Positions 8,580-16,546 of a stretch of DNA of 36,336 bases are shown here, in pieces; the first letter of the stretch is position 1; each line of letters begins with the position of its first letter. Made by a program: the position numbers and the translations under genes. A model generated the notes under the pieces. That model did not search any database. It was given only the letters and a program-made list of their open reading frames with translations, and was not told the DNA's origin. The stretch is from Bacillota bacterium (GTDB taxonomy: Bacteria; Bacillota; Clostridia; Acetivibrionales; DSM-1351): positions 1 to 36,336 of the forward strand of contig JAEZIB010000073.1 in the NCBI GenBank assembly GCA_023416275.1, in the 5' to 3' direction.

Positions 8580-9812
8580 ATGGCTAAAAAGATTGTGAGT
8601 GGAATTGTAATTATTATGCTACTAGTTGCAGGCTTTATTGTGTATCAAAATCAATCAATGCAAGCATTAAGTATGGTAACTGTAGATTTAGGGAATGTTG
8701 GTGCCCAGGTATCTGCAACTGGGTATGTCAAAGCAGATGATAAGCAGGTTATTAGTTCAAAGATAGGTGGTATTATAGAAAGCATAAATTTTAAGGTTGG
8801 AGATGTTGTAAAAAAGGGGGATATTCTTGCTACAATTGATATAAATGATTTTCAAGATCAAATAGATCAAGCAAAGGCAAATCTTGATGTTTTAAATGCA
8901 GAAAAAGTAAAGATATTAGCAGGCCCAACTGAAGAAGAAATAAAACAAGCAAGACTTAATGTTGAGCAAGCAAAAGAGACTGAAAGGGAATGTCAAAAAG
9001 ATTTCGACCGTATCGAGGTTCTTTATAAAAGCGATTCAGTGGCTGAAAGTGAGCTTGATAAAGTAAAGTATGCACTGAATATAGCGAAGAATAAGAATTT
9101 AATTAGTCAGGAACAATTACATAATTTATTGAATATACCTAATGAAAATGATATAAAAATTATTGATACAAAGATTCAGCAAGCACAGTTACAAATTAAA
9201 TTAGCTGAGGACAAATTAAAAGATGCAACTATAATAAGTGAATATGACGGTACTATAGTCAGCAGAAATGTTGAAAAGGGCACTTATGTTCAAGCTGGAA
9301 CACAAATTTTTCAATTAGCAGATTTAAATTCCATTATTGTACAGGCACAAGTTGAGGAAAAAAATATACTTAATGTGAAAATAGGACAGAAGTCTCTCAT
9401 AACAGGTAAAAACTTGATGGGAAAAGAAATAAATGGGAAAGTAAAAAAAATATCACCTATTCCTATAAATTTATCAGATTACACAAGTGATGAGATTAAA
9501 TATGCAGTAGATATTGAGCTTGAAAAAAAAGAGGGACTGGAAATTATGGACGGAATGACTGTGGATGTGGATATTATTTCAGAAGAAAAGGCTAATGTAT
9601 TAACTATACCTACTTCTTCGCTAATTGAGAAAAAGAAAGAATATCAAGTGTTTGTTTTCATAGATGGCAAAGCAATGCTAAAGACTCTTAAAATTGGAGT
9701 AAAGGGAGTAAACTTTGCTGAGGTTGTAGAGGGTTTGAAAGCAGGAGACAAGATTGTATTAAATCCGCCTAGAACGCTTTTAGACAAAACTAAAATAAAG
9801 CAACAAAAATAG
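8580..9812 (+). CDS. HlyD/RND-type periplasmic-adaptor-like protein of the ABC exporter
   Basis: This 410-residue protein has an N-terminal membrane anchor (about 5-24), a split biotinyl-lipoyl-like domain (first half near 55-85, with V-I-S-S-K-I-G-G and V-G-D-V-V-K-K-G-D), a long Gln/Lys/Glu-rich alpha-helical hairpin near 90-215, the returning lipoyl half (D-G-T-I-V-S-R-N-V-E-K-G), and C-terminal beta-barrel domains. GAGGAG sits eight bases before the ATG. Such adaptors in Gram-positives work with MacB-like permeases as extracellular extensions. It completes a DevBCA-like set with the two upstream ABC genes. Confidence 0.9.
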   Translation: MAKKIVSGIVIIMLLVAGFIVYQNQSMQALSMVTVDLGNVGAQVSATGYVKADDKQVISSKIGGIIESINFKVGDVVKKGDILATIDINDFQDQIDQAKANLDVLNAEKVKILAGPTEEEIKQARLNVEQAKETERECQKDFDRIEVLYKSDSVAESELDKVKYALNIAKNKNLISQEQLHNLLNIPNENDIKIIDTKIQQAQLQIKLAEDKLKDATIISEYDGTIVSRNVEKGTYVQAGTQIFQLADLNSIIVQAQVEEKNILNVKIGQKSLITGKNLMGKEINGKVKKISPIPINLSDYTSDEIKYAVDIELEKKEGLEIMDGMTVDVDIISEEKANVLTIPTSSLIEKKKEYQVFVFIDGKAMLKTLKIGVKGVNFAEVVEGLKAGDKIVLNPPRTLLDKTKIKQQK

Positions 9813-9884
9813 TCTGATTTATGCTTTGCGAAATTTGTTTATAATAGAGGTTAATATTATTTTTTAGGGCTGGTATATAATATC

Positions 9885-11243
9885 ATGATTATTGATTATA
9901 GATTAATTATATTGTTTGTTGAAATAAGCTTAATCTCACTGTTTTGTTTACACTTAATTGATGGAGTTGTAAAGATAAAAAAGGTATTACTTCTTGTGCT
10001 TTTAAAAATTGCTTTTATGATAATAATTAATTCAATCCCACAAATATTATTTTGCAATGCACTTATACAAGTAGTGTTTTGGGGTTTAATATTATCGTTT
10101 GTTTGCAGGGTAAGGTTTAATGTAGCCTTTATAACAGCTTTGATTGGATTAAGCATTTATCTCTGCATTGAAGGAGTATCTGGATTTATACTGATTTCAT
10201 TAGAAGAAAATATTAATATTACTATACGGGATGCTTTAAGAAATTACGTCATATTAGCATTAAAAATAGCATTCTTTTTGAGTGCGTATCTTTTTATAAA
10301 AAGAGTAGATTTAGAATTTATTAATAATTACCGTTTTTTTGTATCGCATTTTAAAAAGGATAGTACAAACAAGAAGGTTAACATTGGTAGTGATTATTAC
10401 ATTTTAAGTATAACAATGTTTGTATTCTATATTTTTTCTTATATAATATCTTATAATTGCAATAATACAAGTGACCAATGCATACTTTATAGAACTATGA
10501 CGGTAACTAAATTGCCCTCAGTGATATCGGGAATTATACTTCCTATTGTAGTGATATTTATAATGAAGCAACTTATAGTTTTGATTCAAAATAAGATAGA
10601 TTCAAATATACATATAAATTCATTGCAAAGCGTGAAGGAATTGATAAACATGGAACGAACTCAACGACATGATTTTAACCATGAACTTCAAGTGACTTAC
10701 GGATTGCTGGAAATTGGTGCTTTTGATGAGGCTAGAGAGTATTTGAAAAAAAGTGTTAAAGAAATTTCTATAACGTCTAATTCTATAAAGATTGACAATT
10801 TAAGTATTGCTTCATTGATTTATGTAAAGAAATGCATTTCTGAAGCTAAAGGCATAGAGCTATATATTGATGTTAAAAGTAGCTTTAAGGAATTGCATAT
10901 ACAAGAGAGAGATATAATTTTAATTCTGGGTAATCTAATTGATAATTCTATAGAAGCAACTGAAATATTGAATGATAAAGAGAAGAAACATGTGCAGGTG
11001 AATTTGTATTTTGAGTATAATTGCTATATAATTGAGGTGTTGAATGCTGGCGATCCTTTAGGCGATGAATTAGTTAAGAAAATATTTACCCCTGGGTTTA
11101 CTACTAAAAAGACGGGGATGGGTATGGGATTGTATAGCATAAATAGGATTGTTAAAAAATATAGTGGTCATATACAGATTTTAAATGATATGGGGCTTAA
11201 TTGTTTTAGAGTAGTCATCCCAGCTAATGCAAATATTATTTGA
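9885..11243 (+). CDS. Membrane sensor histidine kinase, AgrC/GHKL type
   Basis: This 452-residue kinase has about six or seven transmembrane segments over residues 1-235, the usual input of peptide- or envelope-sensing kinases. A dimerisation/phosphoacceptor helix follows with R-H-D-F-N-H-E-L-Q, in which H262 is the likely phosphorylated residue. The ATPase domain has an N box (N-L-I-D-N-S-I-E-A near 345-357) and a G-M-G-M-G-L-Y-S-I-N glycine box near the end. This layout is the HPK10/SpoB-like class that pairs with LytTR regulators, and such a regulator follows 61 bp downstream. The ribosome binding site is weak. The signal is unknown; no precursor-peptide gene is visible nearby. Confidence 0.9.
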   Translation: MIIDYRLIILFVEISLISLFCLHLIDGVVKIKKVLLLVLLKIAFMIIINSIPQILFCNALIQVVFWGLILSFVCRVRFNVAFITALIGLSIYLCIEGVSGFILISLEENINITIRDALRNYVILALKIAFFLSAYLFIKRVDLEFINNYRFFVSHFKKDSTNKKVNIGSDYYILSITMFVFYIFSYIISYNCNNTSDQCILYRTMTVTKLPSVISGIILPIVVIFIMKQLIVLIQNKIDSNIHINSLQSVKELINMERTQRHDFNHELQVTYGLLEIGAFDEAREYLKKSVKEISITSNSIKIDNLSIASLIYVKKCISEAKGIELYIDVKSSFKELHIQERDIILILGNLIDNSIEATEILNDKEKKHVQVNLYFEYNCYIIEVLNAGDPLGDELVKKIFTPGFTTKKTGMGMGLYSINRIVKKYSGHIQILNDMGLNCFRVVIPANANII

Positions 11244-11304
11244 AACTCTAACCTGTTTTTGAGCTTGGACTATATCTAATTGGTCGAAAGTGGGGGTTTT
11301 TATA

Positions 11305-12033
11305 ATGATTAAAGTTTTATTAGCTGATGATGATTTTCGAATGAGGCTTATTATAAAAAATGTTTTGTCTAAAATGGACGATGTTAATATCGTAGGTGAG
11401 ACTGATAATGGTAAGTTATTAGTAGAAATGGTTAAAGAATATTTGCCTGATGTTGTTTTCATAGATATTGATATGCCACAAAAAGATGGGATAGTTGCAT
11501 CAAGAGAAATTTTCAAATTCAATTCTAAAATATGTCTTATTTTTGCCACCGCTTATTCTGAATTTACACATGAAGCATATGATGTATATGCATTTGACTA
11601 TTTACTAAAGCCTTTTAAGATAGAGCGAATAAAGGAAACTATGGAACGCATTATTGCATTGAAAGATCCAAAGATATTGACTAAAGATGAGAGCATGATA
11701 AAAACAAAGCTATTTATACCATCTAGTGGAATATATAAAGTTATTTGCGTAGAAAGTATTATTTATATCACTAGACAAGGGCGTAAGACAATTATTCATA
11801 CAATTAATGAAAATGTTAAATGCTATGAATCACTACAAAAGCTTGAGAGCCAGCTCTCAATTAATATTTTCTTTAGATGTCATCAAGGATTCATAATAAA
11901 TACTAACATGATTCAAGAAATAGCGTCATGTAAAAATAAAGTATATACAGTCAAGTTATTCTCAACCGAGGATACAGTTTTAATGACAGCTGAAAAGTTT
12001 AAAGAATTCAAGGAAAGATTCTCTCTAATTTAA
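11305..12033 (+). CDS. LytTR-family response regulator
   Basis: The start is the ATG at 11305 behind a GTGGGGG site, giving 242 residues; the GTG at 11290 lies within that site. Residues 1-120 are a receiver domain with acidic residues D8-D10, phospho-Asp D54 (in F-I-D-I-D-M-P) and the conserved Lys in L-L-K-P-F. Residues about 140-242 are a LytTR DNA-binding domain (I-I-Y-I-T-R-Q-G-R-K near its start, F-F-R-C-H-Q-G-F-I-I-N in the centre). LytTR proteins bind pairs of direct repeats. The target may be the next promoter region, 12034-12227, which has a 9-bp direct repeat. Confidence 0.92.
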   Translation: MIKVLLADDDFRMRLIIKNVLSKMDDVNIVGETDNGKLLVEMVKEYLPDVVFIDIDMPQKDGIVASREIFKFNSKICLIFATAYSEFTHEAYDVYAFDYLLKPFKIERIKETMERIIALKDPKILTKDESMIKTKLFIPSSGIYKVICVESIIYITRQGRKTIIHTINENVKCYESLQKLESQLSINIFFRCHQGFIINTNMIQEIASCKNKVYTVKLFSTEDTVLMTAEKFKEFKERFSLI

Positions 12034-12227
12034 CATATTAACAATTTGATGAAAAATAGACATGAAATTAGTCTAATCCAACAATTTGCATGACTGAATA
12101 AGACATGCTTGTATCTATTTGTTACTTATTTTGACATAATAATATTAGAACTACAAATGGCTTATTAATCACATAATATAGAAATTTAGTGTTAATAAGT
12201 TGAATTATGTAAAAAAGGTGGTTGGTT
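12034..12227 (+). promoter_or_regulatory. Regulatory gap before the reductase operon, with direct repeats
   Basis: aacaatttg occurs at 12040-12048 and again at 12080-12088, 40 bp apart, each followed by a similar atga. A TTGACA (12131-12136) is followed by only a poor -10 (TACAAA at 12152), as in activator-dependent promoters. LytTR binding is possible but the repeat only loosely fits published LytTR half sites. Confidence 0.3.
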
Positions 12228-13325
12228 ATGTTTAGTAATATACTAATAACGGGTGCAACTGGTTTTGTTGGAGCAAATTTGGCTATAAAATTATTAACAG
12301 AATTTGATTTTAACTTATTTTTAATTGTACGAAGCAGTAAAAATTTATCTGCCGAGGAGAGGATTTGTTCATTATTTTCTAAATATCTGGGTGAGGATTA
12401 CAAAAAGTATGTGAAGAGAGTATTTGTAGTAACTGGAGATGTAACAAGGGATAACTTTGGATTGGACAAACAATTATACGATGAATTATCTCAAAAAATT
12501 GATTGTATATTTCATTCTGCGGCAAGTATTAATTTTAAGCTTAGTCTTGAAGAATCAATGAATATTAATGTTCAAGGAACTAAGAATGTACTTGAGTTTT
12601 CACGTCAATGCATGAAGAATGGACAGTTTAAAAAATTTAATCATATAAGTACTGCATATGTTGCAGGAAATACTAAGGAGTTATTTCTTGAAAGCCAGCT
12701 TGATATAGGGCAGGAGTTTGAGAATACCTATGAGATTAGTAAATTTGAGACTGAAAAAATGGTAAATAGATATATAGACGAAGGTTTCCCAATTACTATT
12801 TTTAGACCATCGGTAATTGCAGGTAATTTTACAACAGGTGAAATAACGGAGTCAAATTTGATATTTGGATTTATTAAGCAGATTTCTAGCTCAAGATACA
12901 AGGAGTTCATTTGTAACGAGGATTCTTCGCTCAATATAATACCAATTGATTATTTTGTAGATGCAATGCTAGATATTTCTTTTCAGAAAAATTCTTTAGG
13001 AAAAACATATCACTTAGTAAATAAACATAACTCAAGCATAATGGAAATGGTTAAAATATGTTGCGAAGTGGCGAAAGTAAGATTGCCTGAGTTTGTTCCA
13101 TTAGATAATAAAGAAAAAACTTCTCTGAGAACGCGTCTTCTACTTGAAGTATTTTTACCCTATATTGAAAAGTCTCATAAATTTGATGATTCGATTGCGC
13201 AAGAAAATTTAAATGCGAAAAATATATCATGCCCTATAGTTGATAATATGTTTATGAAAAGAACAATTGAGTATTGCCTTGAAAACAATATGATTTCATT
13301 AAAAGGTGAGTGCTATGGAAATTAA
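12228..13325 (+). CDS. NAD(P)-dependent thioester-reductase-like extended SDR
   Basis: The start is the ATG at 12228, six bases after AAGGTGG; the product has 365 residues. It has an N-terminal nucleotide-binding loop (G9-A-T-G-F-V-G15) and the catalytic Y168-x-x-x-K172 in Y-E-I-S-K, preceded by a Ser/Thr block (H-I-S-T-A-Y-V-A-G). The pattern matches the NAD_binding_4 / male-sterility family: stand-alone versions of carrier-bound thioester reductase domains and fatty acyl reductases. Such enzymes release acyl thioesters as aldehydes or alcohols. It overlaps the next gene by 11 bp, so the two are probably translated together. No acyl carrier protein gene is seen. Acyl substrate is unknown. 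Confidence 0.82.
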   Translation: MFSNILITGATGFVGANLAIKLLTEFDFNLFLIVRSSKNLSAEERICSLFSKYLGEDYKKYVKRVFVVTGDVTRDNFGLDKQLYDELSQKIDCIFHSAASINFKLSLEESMNINVQGTKNVLEFSRQCMKNGQFKKFNHISTAYVAGNTKELFLESQLDIGQEFENTYEISKFETEKMVNRYIDEGFPITIFRPSVIAGNFTTGEITESNLIFGFIKQISSSRYKEFICNEDSSLNIIPIDYFVDAMLDISFQKNSLGKTYHLVNKHNSSIMEMVKICCEVAKVRLPEFVPLDNKEKTSLRTRLLLEVFLPYIEKSHKFDDSIAQENLNAKNISCPIVDNMFMKRTIEYCLENNMISLKGECYGN

Positions 13326-14511
13326 AGTTATTAATACATTGAAAGATATTAGTAAAAGCGAATGGGATTCAATTATTGATAAGAACAATGTTCAAATGAG
13401 TTATGGTTATCTCAAAACTATTGAGGAATCAAGCATCGGAGATTATAAATATTTTTATATTGTTATTTATAATCTGGATGAAGTTATTGCAACATTACCG
13501 ATATTCTTAACAAATAGTTTTTGCCTAGATACTCCTCTGGTTGGAAAGTTGAAGGAAAAGAGTGAAATAATCAGAAAGTATTTTCCATGTTTTTTACATC
13601 AGAGAGTATTATTTTGTGGATGTGGTATTGCTGAATACAATGATATTAACGTAAAGGAAGGAATAGATAAATCGGAAGTAACCAGACTTATCCTTCAGGA
13701 AGTAAATGATATTTCTAGAAAAGAAAAAGTTAAATTTACTATTTATAAGGATTTTTTGCGTGTTTCTAATGAAACACATAAGCAATTGATAATAGACGAT
13801 TACTTTGAAGTGTATAGCTTACCAACCACATGCCTTGAAATTAGTTGGGAGTCATTTGACGAGTATTTGGTTTGCCTAAAGAAAAAATACCGCCATAATA
13901 TAAAAAATAAAATAAATGCAAGCTGCAAGTGTGGAAATATTGAATATGAAGTAGTAGAAGACTTTAGTCATTTAACAGAAGAATTGCATAGGCTTTATGA
14001 AAACACCTATAAAAAAGCACATGTAAAGTTTGAAAAGCTAGATAAAAACTTTATTGCTAATTTGAATAATAACATGGGTAGTTCTACAAGTGTTATACTG
14101 GCAAAGCTTGAAGGACGAATAGTTGGCTTCATGCTACTTGTGAATTCTGAAGAGTCATGTATTAATGTTAGAATGGGACTTGATTATGAATGTGCATATG
14201 ATTTTCAGTTATATTATATGCTTTTATATCAAAACATCATTTATGCTATTAGCAACAAAAAGAAAAAGCTGTATCTTAGCCAGACTACATATAGACCAAA
14301 GCTTGAAATTGGTGCAGAGTTAGTTGCATTAAAGGGATATGTTAAGCATAGGAATCCTTTATTAAACAAAATATTCAAGTTCTTGTTTTCAAAGTTGTTT
14401 AAAAAATATGAAATACTTGCAAAATCAGATAATCCCCATGAAGATATGAAAACACTTTTTCCGCAATATTTTAGCGGTGTAAACTCAAATAATGACAAAA
14501 AAAGTGCATGA
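13315..14511 (+). CDS. FemAB/BioF2-like GNAT acyltransferase
   Basis: I choose the ATG at 13315, preceded by AAAAGG at 13301-13306, giving 398 residues; a GTG at 13306 would lie in that site. The C-terminal half carries the GNAT_6/FemAB-like signature: K-K-K-Y-R-H-N-I-K-N-K, then a V-I-L-A-K-L-E-G-R-I-V-G-F strand, and a late Y-R-P-K-L-E-I-G-A-E-L block as in 'peptidogalycan biosynthesis/recognition' proteins. Such enzymes transfer acyl or aminoacyl groups to amines. The position between a thioester reductase and a radical SAM enzyme suggests a biosynthetic rather than a housekeeping role. Substrate is unknown. Confidence 0.72.
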   Translation: MEIKVINTLKDISKSEWDSIIDKNNVQMSYGYLKTIEESSIGDYKYFYIVIYNLDEVIATLPIFLTNSFCLDTPLVGKLKEKSEIIRKYFPCFLHQRVLFCGCGIAEYNDINVKEGIDKSEVTRLILQEVNDISRKEKVKFTIYKDFLRVSNETHKQLIIDDYFEVYSLPTTCLEISWESFDEYLVCLKKKYRHNIKNKINASCKCGNIEYEVVEDFSHLTEELHRLYENTYKKAHVKFEKLDKNFIANLNNNMGSSTSVILAKLEGRIVGFMLLVNSEESCINVRMGLDYECAYDFQLYYMLLYQNIIYAISNKKKKLYLSQTTYRPKLEIGAELVALKGYVKHRNPLLNKIFKFLFSKLFKKYEILAKSDNPHEDMKTLFPQYFSGVNSNNDKKSA

Positions 14512-14570
14512 GATATTTAATCAATCGTTTATTATTTTTTATAAATGTTTAATTTAGAGGAGGAATAGTT

Positions 14571-16097
14571 TTGTATAGAAATTCAAAAATGGTTCGACCA
14601 ATAAGTAAAGAAATATACTATGGACTCACAAGAAGCACATGTCCTGAATGCTTGAAAATTATTGATGCACAAATTATAGTTCGGGATAACAAGGTGTATT
14701 TTGATAAATTTTGCCCTGATCATGGGAAATCTAGGATTCTTGTTTCTTCAGATATTCAATGGTATGACTTTTGTAGAAATTATCAAAAGGCAAATTCAGT
14801 CCCATTAAAAATTGATAAAAAGGCTCAGAGGGGATGTCCACATGATTGTGGGATTTGCGGGCAACATAGACAACACACAGGAATAGTAATGTTTGGCGTG
14901 ACAAATGTTTGTAATATTAACTGTCCTATTTGTTGCGTTCATAATGAAGATAATTGGTCGCTTACCTATGAAAATGCAAAAAAACTTATTGATACAGTTA
15001 CTGAGCGTGAAGGTAAACTTGAGATATTATCAATTTCTGGTGGTGAGCCAACACTCCACCCCCAAATTATAGATATAATAAAATATGCAAAGAAGAATAA
15101 TGTTGTCAGATGCTGTATTAGTTCAAATGGAATTAGGATTGCAAATGATCCTGAATTTGCACAGCAGCTTGCTGAAGCTGGTGCATTTGTAAACTTGCAG
15201 TTTGACGGATTTAGACCTGAGACATATAAGATAATTCGTGGCGATGCGGCAATGTATGATATAAAAATGAAAGCAATTGAAAATTTAAAGAAGTACAATG
15301 TTAAAACCGTTCTTATACCAACTATTGTTGAAGGTCTAAATGATGATGAGATTGGCAAGATTTTTGACTTTGCAATTAAGGAGAAATTTATATCTTCGAT
15401 ACATATTCAGCCACTAACTCATATCGGTGAGGGAGGGGAGAATTTTAAATTTGATCCTCTAAACCATGTAACAGTTCCAGATATCTTAACTAATATTGAG
15501 AAGTATTTTAATTACAAAATCAAGAGAACAGATTTTGTCCCTGAACCGTGCGAATGTTTTTTGACTTCATATATACTTAAACTTGAAAATCAAGAACCAA
15601 TTCCACTTCAAAGACTGATTAACATGTCACCGTATGCGGATAAATTACAAAACAATATGGGATTGACAAAAGAGGATATAAGCAATTTTACAAAGACCGT
15701 TGTTAAGAACCTATTCTTTAGCAATCCGGAAGGACAAAAAAACTCATTACTTTCGAAGGCTAAATACATTAAGCCATTAATTAAACTTGGTTTAGAAATT
15801 AATAAAATAAAGATGAAATATAAAGACAGAGCCGAAGAAGAAGTGGTTAAACTATTAGAAGATAAAGTATTGTTAGTAAATTTTCACGCAATGATGGACA
15901 AGTATACATTTGATCAGAAGCGTTTAATGCAATGTGTTCACCAATGGATTACTCCAGATGGCAAAATATACCCATTCTGTTCATATGGATTATTCCATTC
16001 TGTAAATGCAAAAGAAAGTATATTTAGCAATATGGATCCTAATACAAAAGTTTTAGCAGAAGAAACTAAAAACATATGCAATAAGTTTAAATTATAA
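14571..16097 (+). CDS. COG1964 radical SAM enzyme, tetraether/membrane-spanning-lipid-synthase-like
   Basis: The start is a TTG at 14571, seven bases after AGAGGAGGA; 508 residues. The radical SAM motif is C114-x-x-x-C118-x-x-C121 (V-C-N-I-N-C-P-I-C), with G-G-E-P at 157-160 for SAM binding. Before it are a rubredoxin-like C24-P-E-C27 ... C48-P-D-H-G module and a G-C89-P-H-D-C93-G-I-C96 cluster. Further cysteines are C327-E-C329 and a C-terminal C455 ... P-D-G ... P-F-C470. This arrangement matches COG1964, which includes archaeal tetraether synthase (Tes), methanopterin methylases of the MJ0619 type, and bacterial enzymes proposed to join lipid tails. Possible jobs are C-C coupling of alkyl chains or methylation of an unactivated carbon. 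The adjacent acyl reductase and exporter favour a lipid-like substrate, as inference. The stop codon overlaps the edge of a repeat element. Confidence 0.82.
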   Translation: MYRNSKMVRPISKEIYYGLTRSTCPECLKIIDAQIIVRDNKVYFDKFCPDHGKSRILVSSDIQWYDFCRNYQKANSVPLKIDKKAQRGCPHDCGICGQHRQHTGIVMFGVTNVCNINCPICCVHNEDNWSLTYENAKKLIDTVTEREGKLEILSISGGEPTLHPQIIDIIKYAKKNNVVRCCISSNGIRIANDPEFAQQLAEAGAFVNLQFDGFRPETYKIIRGDAAMYDIKMKAIENLKKYNVKTVLIPTIVEGLNDDEIGKIFDFAIKEKFISSIHIQPLTHIGEGGENFKFDPLNHVTVPDILTNIEKYFNYKIKRTDFVPEPCECFLTSYILKLENQEPIPLQRLINMSPYADKLQNNMGLTKEDISNFTKTVVKNLFFSNPEGQKNSLLSKAKYIKPLIKLGLEINKIKMKYKDRAEEEVVKLLEDKVLLVNFHAMMDKYTFDQKRLMQCVHQWITPDGKIYPFCSYGLFHSVNAKESIFSNMDPNTKVLAEETKNICNKFKL

Positions 16098-16458
16098 TAC
16101 TCAACTTTCCCATATGAAAAGTCTATCGGTATGCAAACTTATCAATGGTTTGTTGCCGAAATAGTTGCTTGAATTAGTAATGGTCTATCTCAGCATTTTA
16201 GCAGTTGCACACATTCACCATCCATGGTTCACAGTGTGCTAAAACCGACATCGTGTCGGTTTTTCGGCAAAAACACTTCGAGCTTGCTAAACAATTGAAA
16301 TATACATTAATACAGCTTTCGCTTTTACTAATACAAAATCATAGTATTCATTCAGCAAGCTTTATTCACACGACTAATTCATGCAATTATTTCTAACCCA
16401 ACTTTCCATTGATAAGTTGAACACCTATAATTCAACTGGGGAAGTTGAGTTATAATAC
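16098..16458 (+). repeat. MITE-like element with about 60-bp inverted ends
   Basis: The left end (16098-16163) is a reverse copy of the repeat: ctcaactttccc ... caatggtttgttgccgaaat. The right end (16395-16458) is a forward copy: ccattgataagttgaacac ... gaagttgagttataa. No protein-coding gene is supported inside; a 63-codon frame at 16205 lacks a ribosome binding site. The interior includes the terminator below. This element and the 3' terminator fill the whole gap to the next gene. Confidence 0.6.
16241..16265 (+). terminator. Terminator hairpin downstream of the radical SAM gene
   Basis: aaaaccgaca (16241-16250) pairs perfectly with tgtcggtttt (16254-16263) around a 3-base loop, ending in a T-run. 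It is symmetric enough to act in both directions. Confidence 0.75.
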
Positions 16459-16459
16459 A

Positions 16460-16518
16460 AATAAATAAAACGACCGCCTTAAAATTCAAATATTTTTTTG
16501 GCGGTCGTTTTATTTATT
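16460..16518. terminator. Bidirectional terminator between convergent genes
   Basis: A perfect 19-bp stem pairs 16460-16478 with 16500-16518, with gcggtcg at its core and flanking A- and T-runs. It lies 28 bp past the stop of the minus-strand permease. Confidence 0.85.
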
Positions 16519-16546
16519 GTACTAAATTAAAATACCTGTTTACTTG

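Noticed and set aside
12049..12093. 14-codon peptide frame before the reductase, considered as a signal peptide for the histidine kinase
   Set aside because: It has no ribosome binding site and no secretion signal, and sits in the suspected regulatory repeat region.
16205..16396. 63-codon frame after the radical SAM gene, considered as a RiPP precursor
   Set aside because: It has no ribosome binding site, lies within the MITE-like element and runs through a terminator hairpin; no leader/core pattern is visible.
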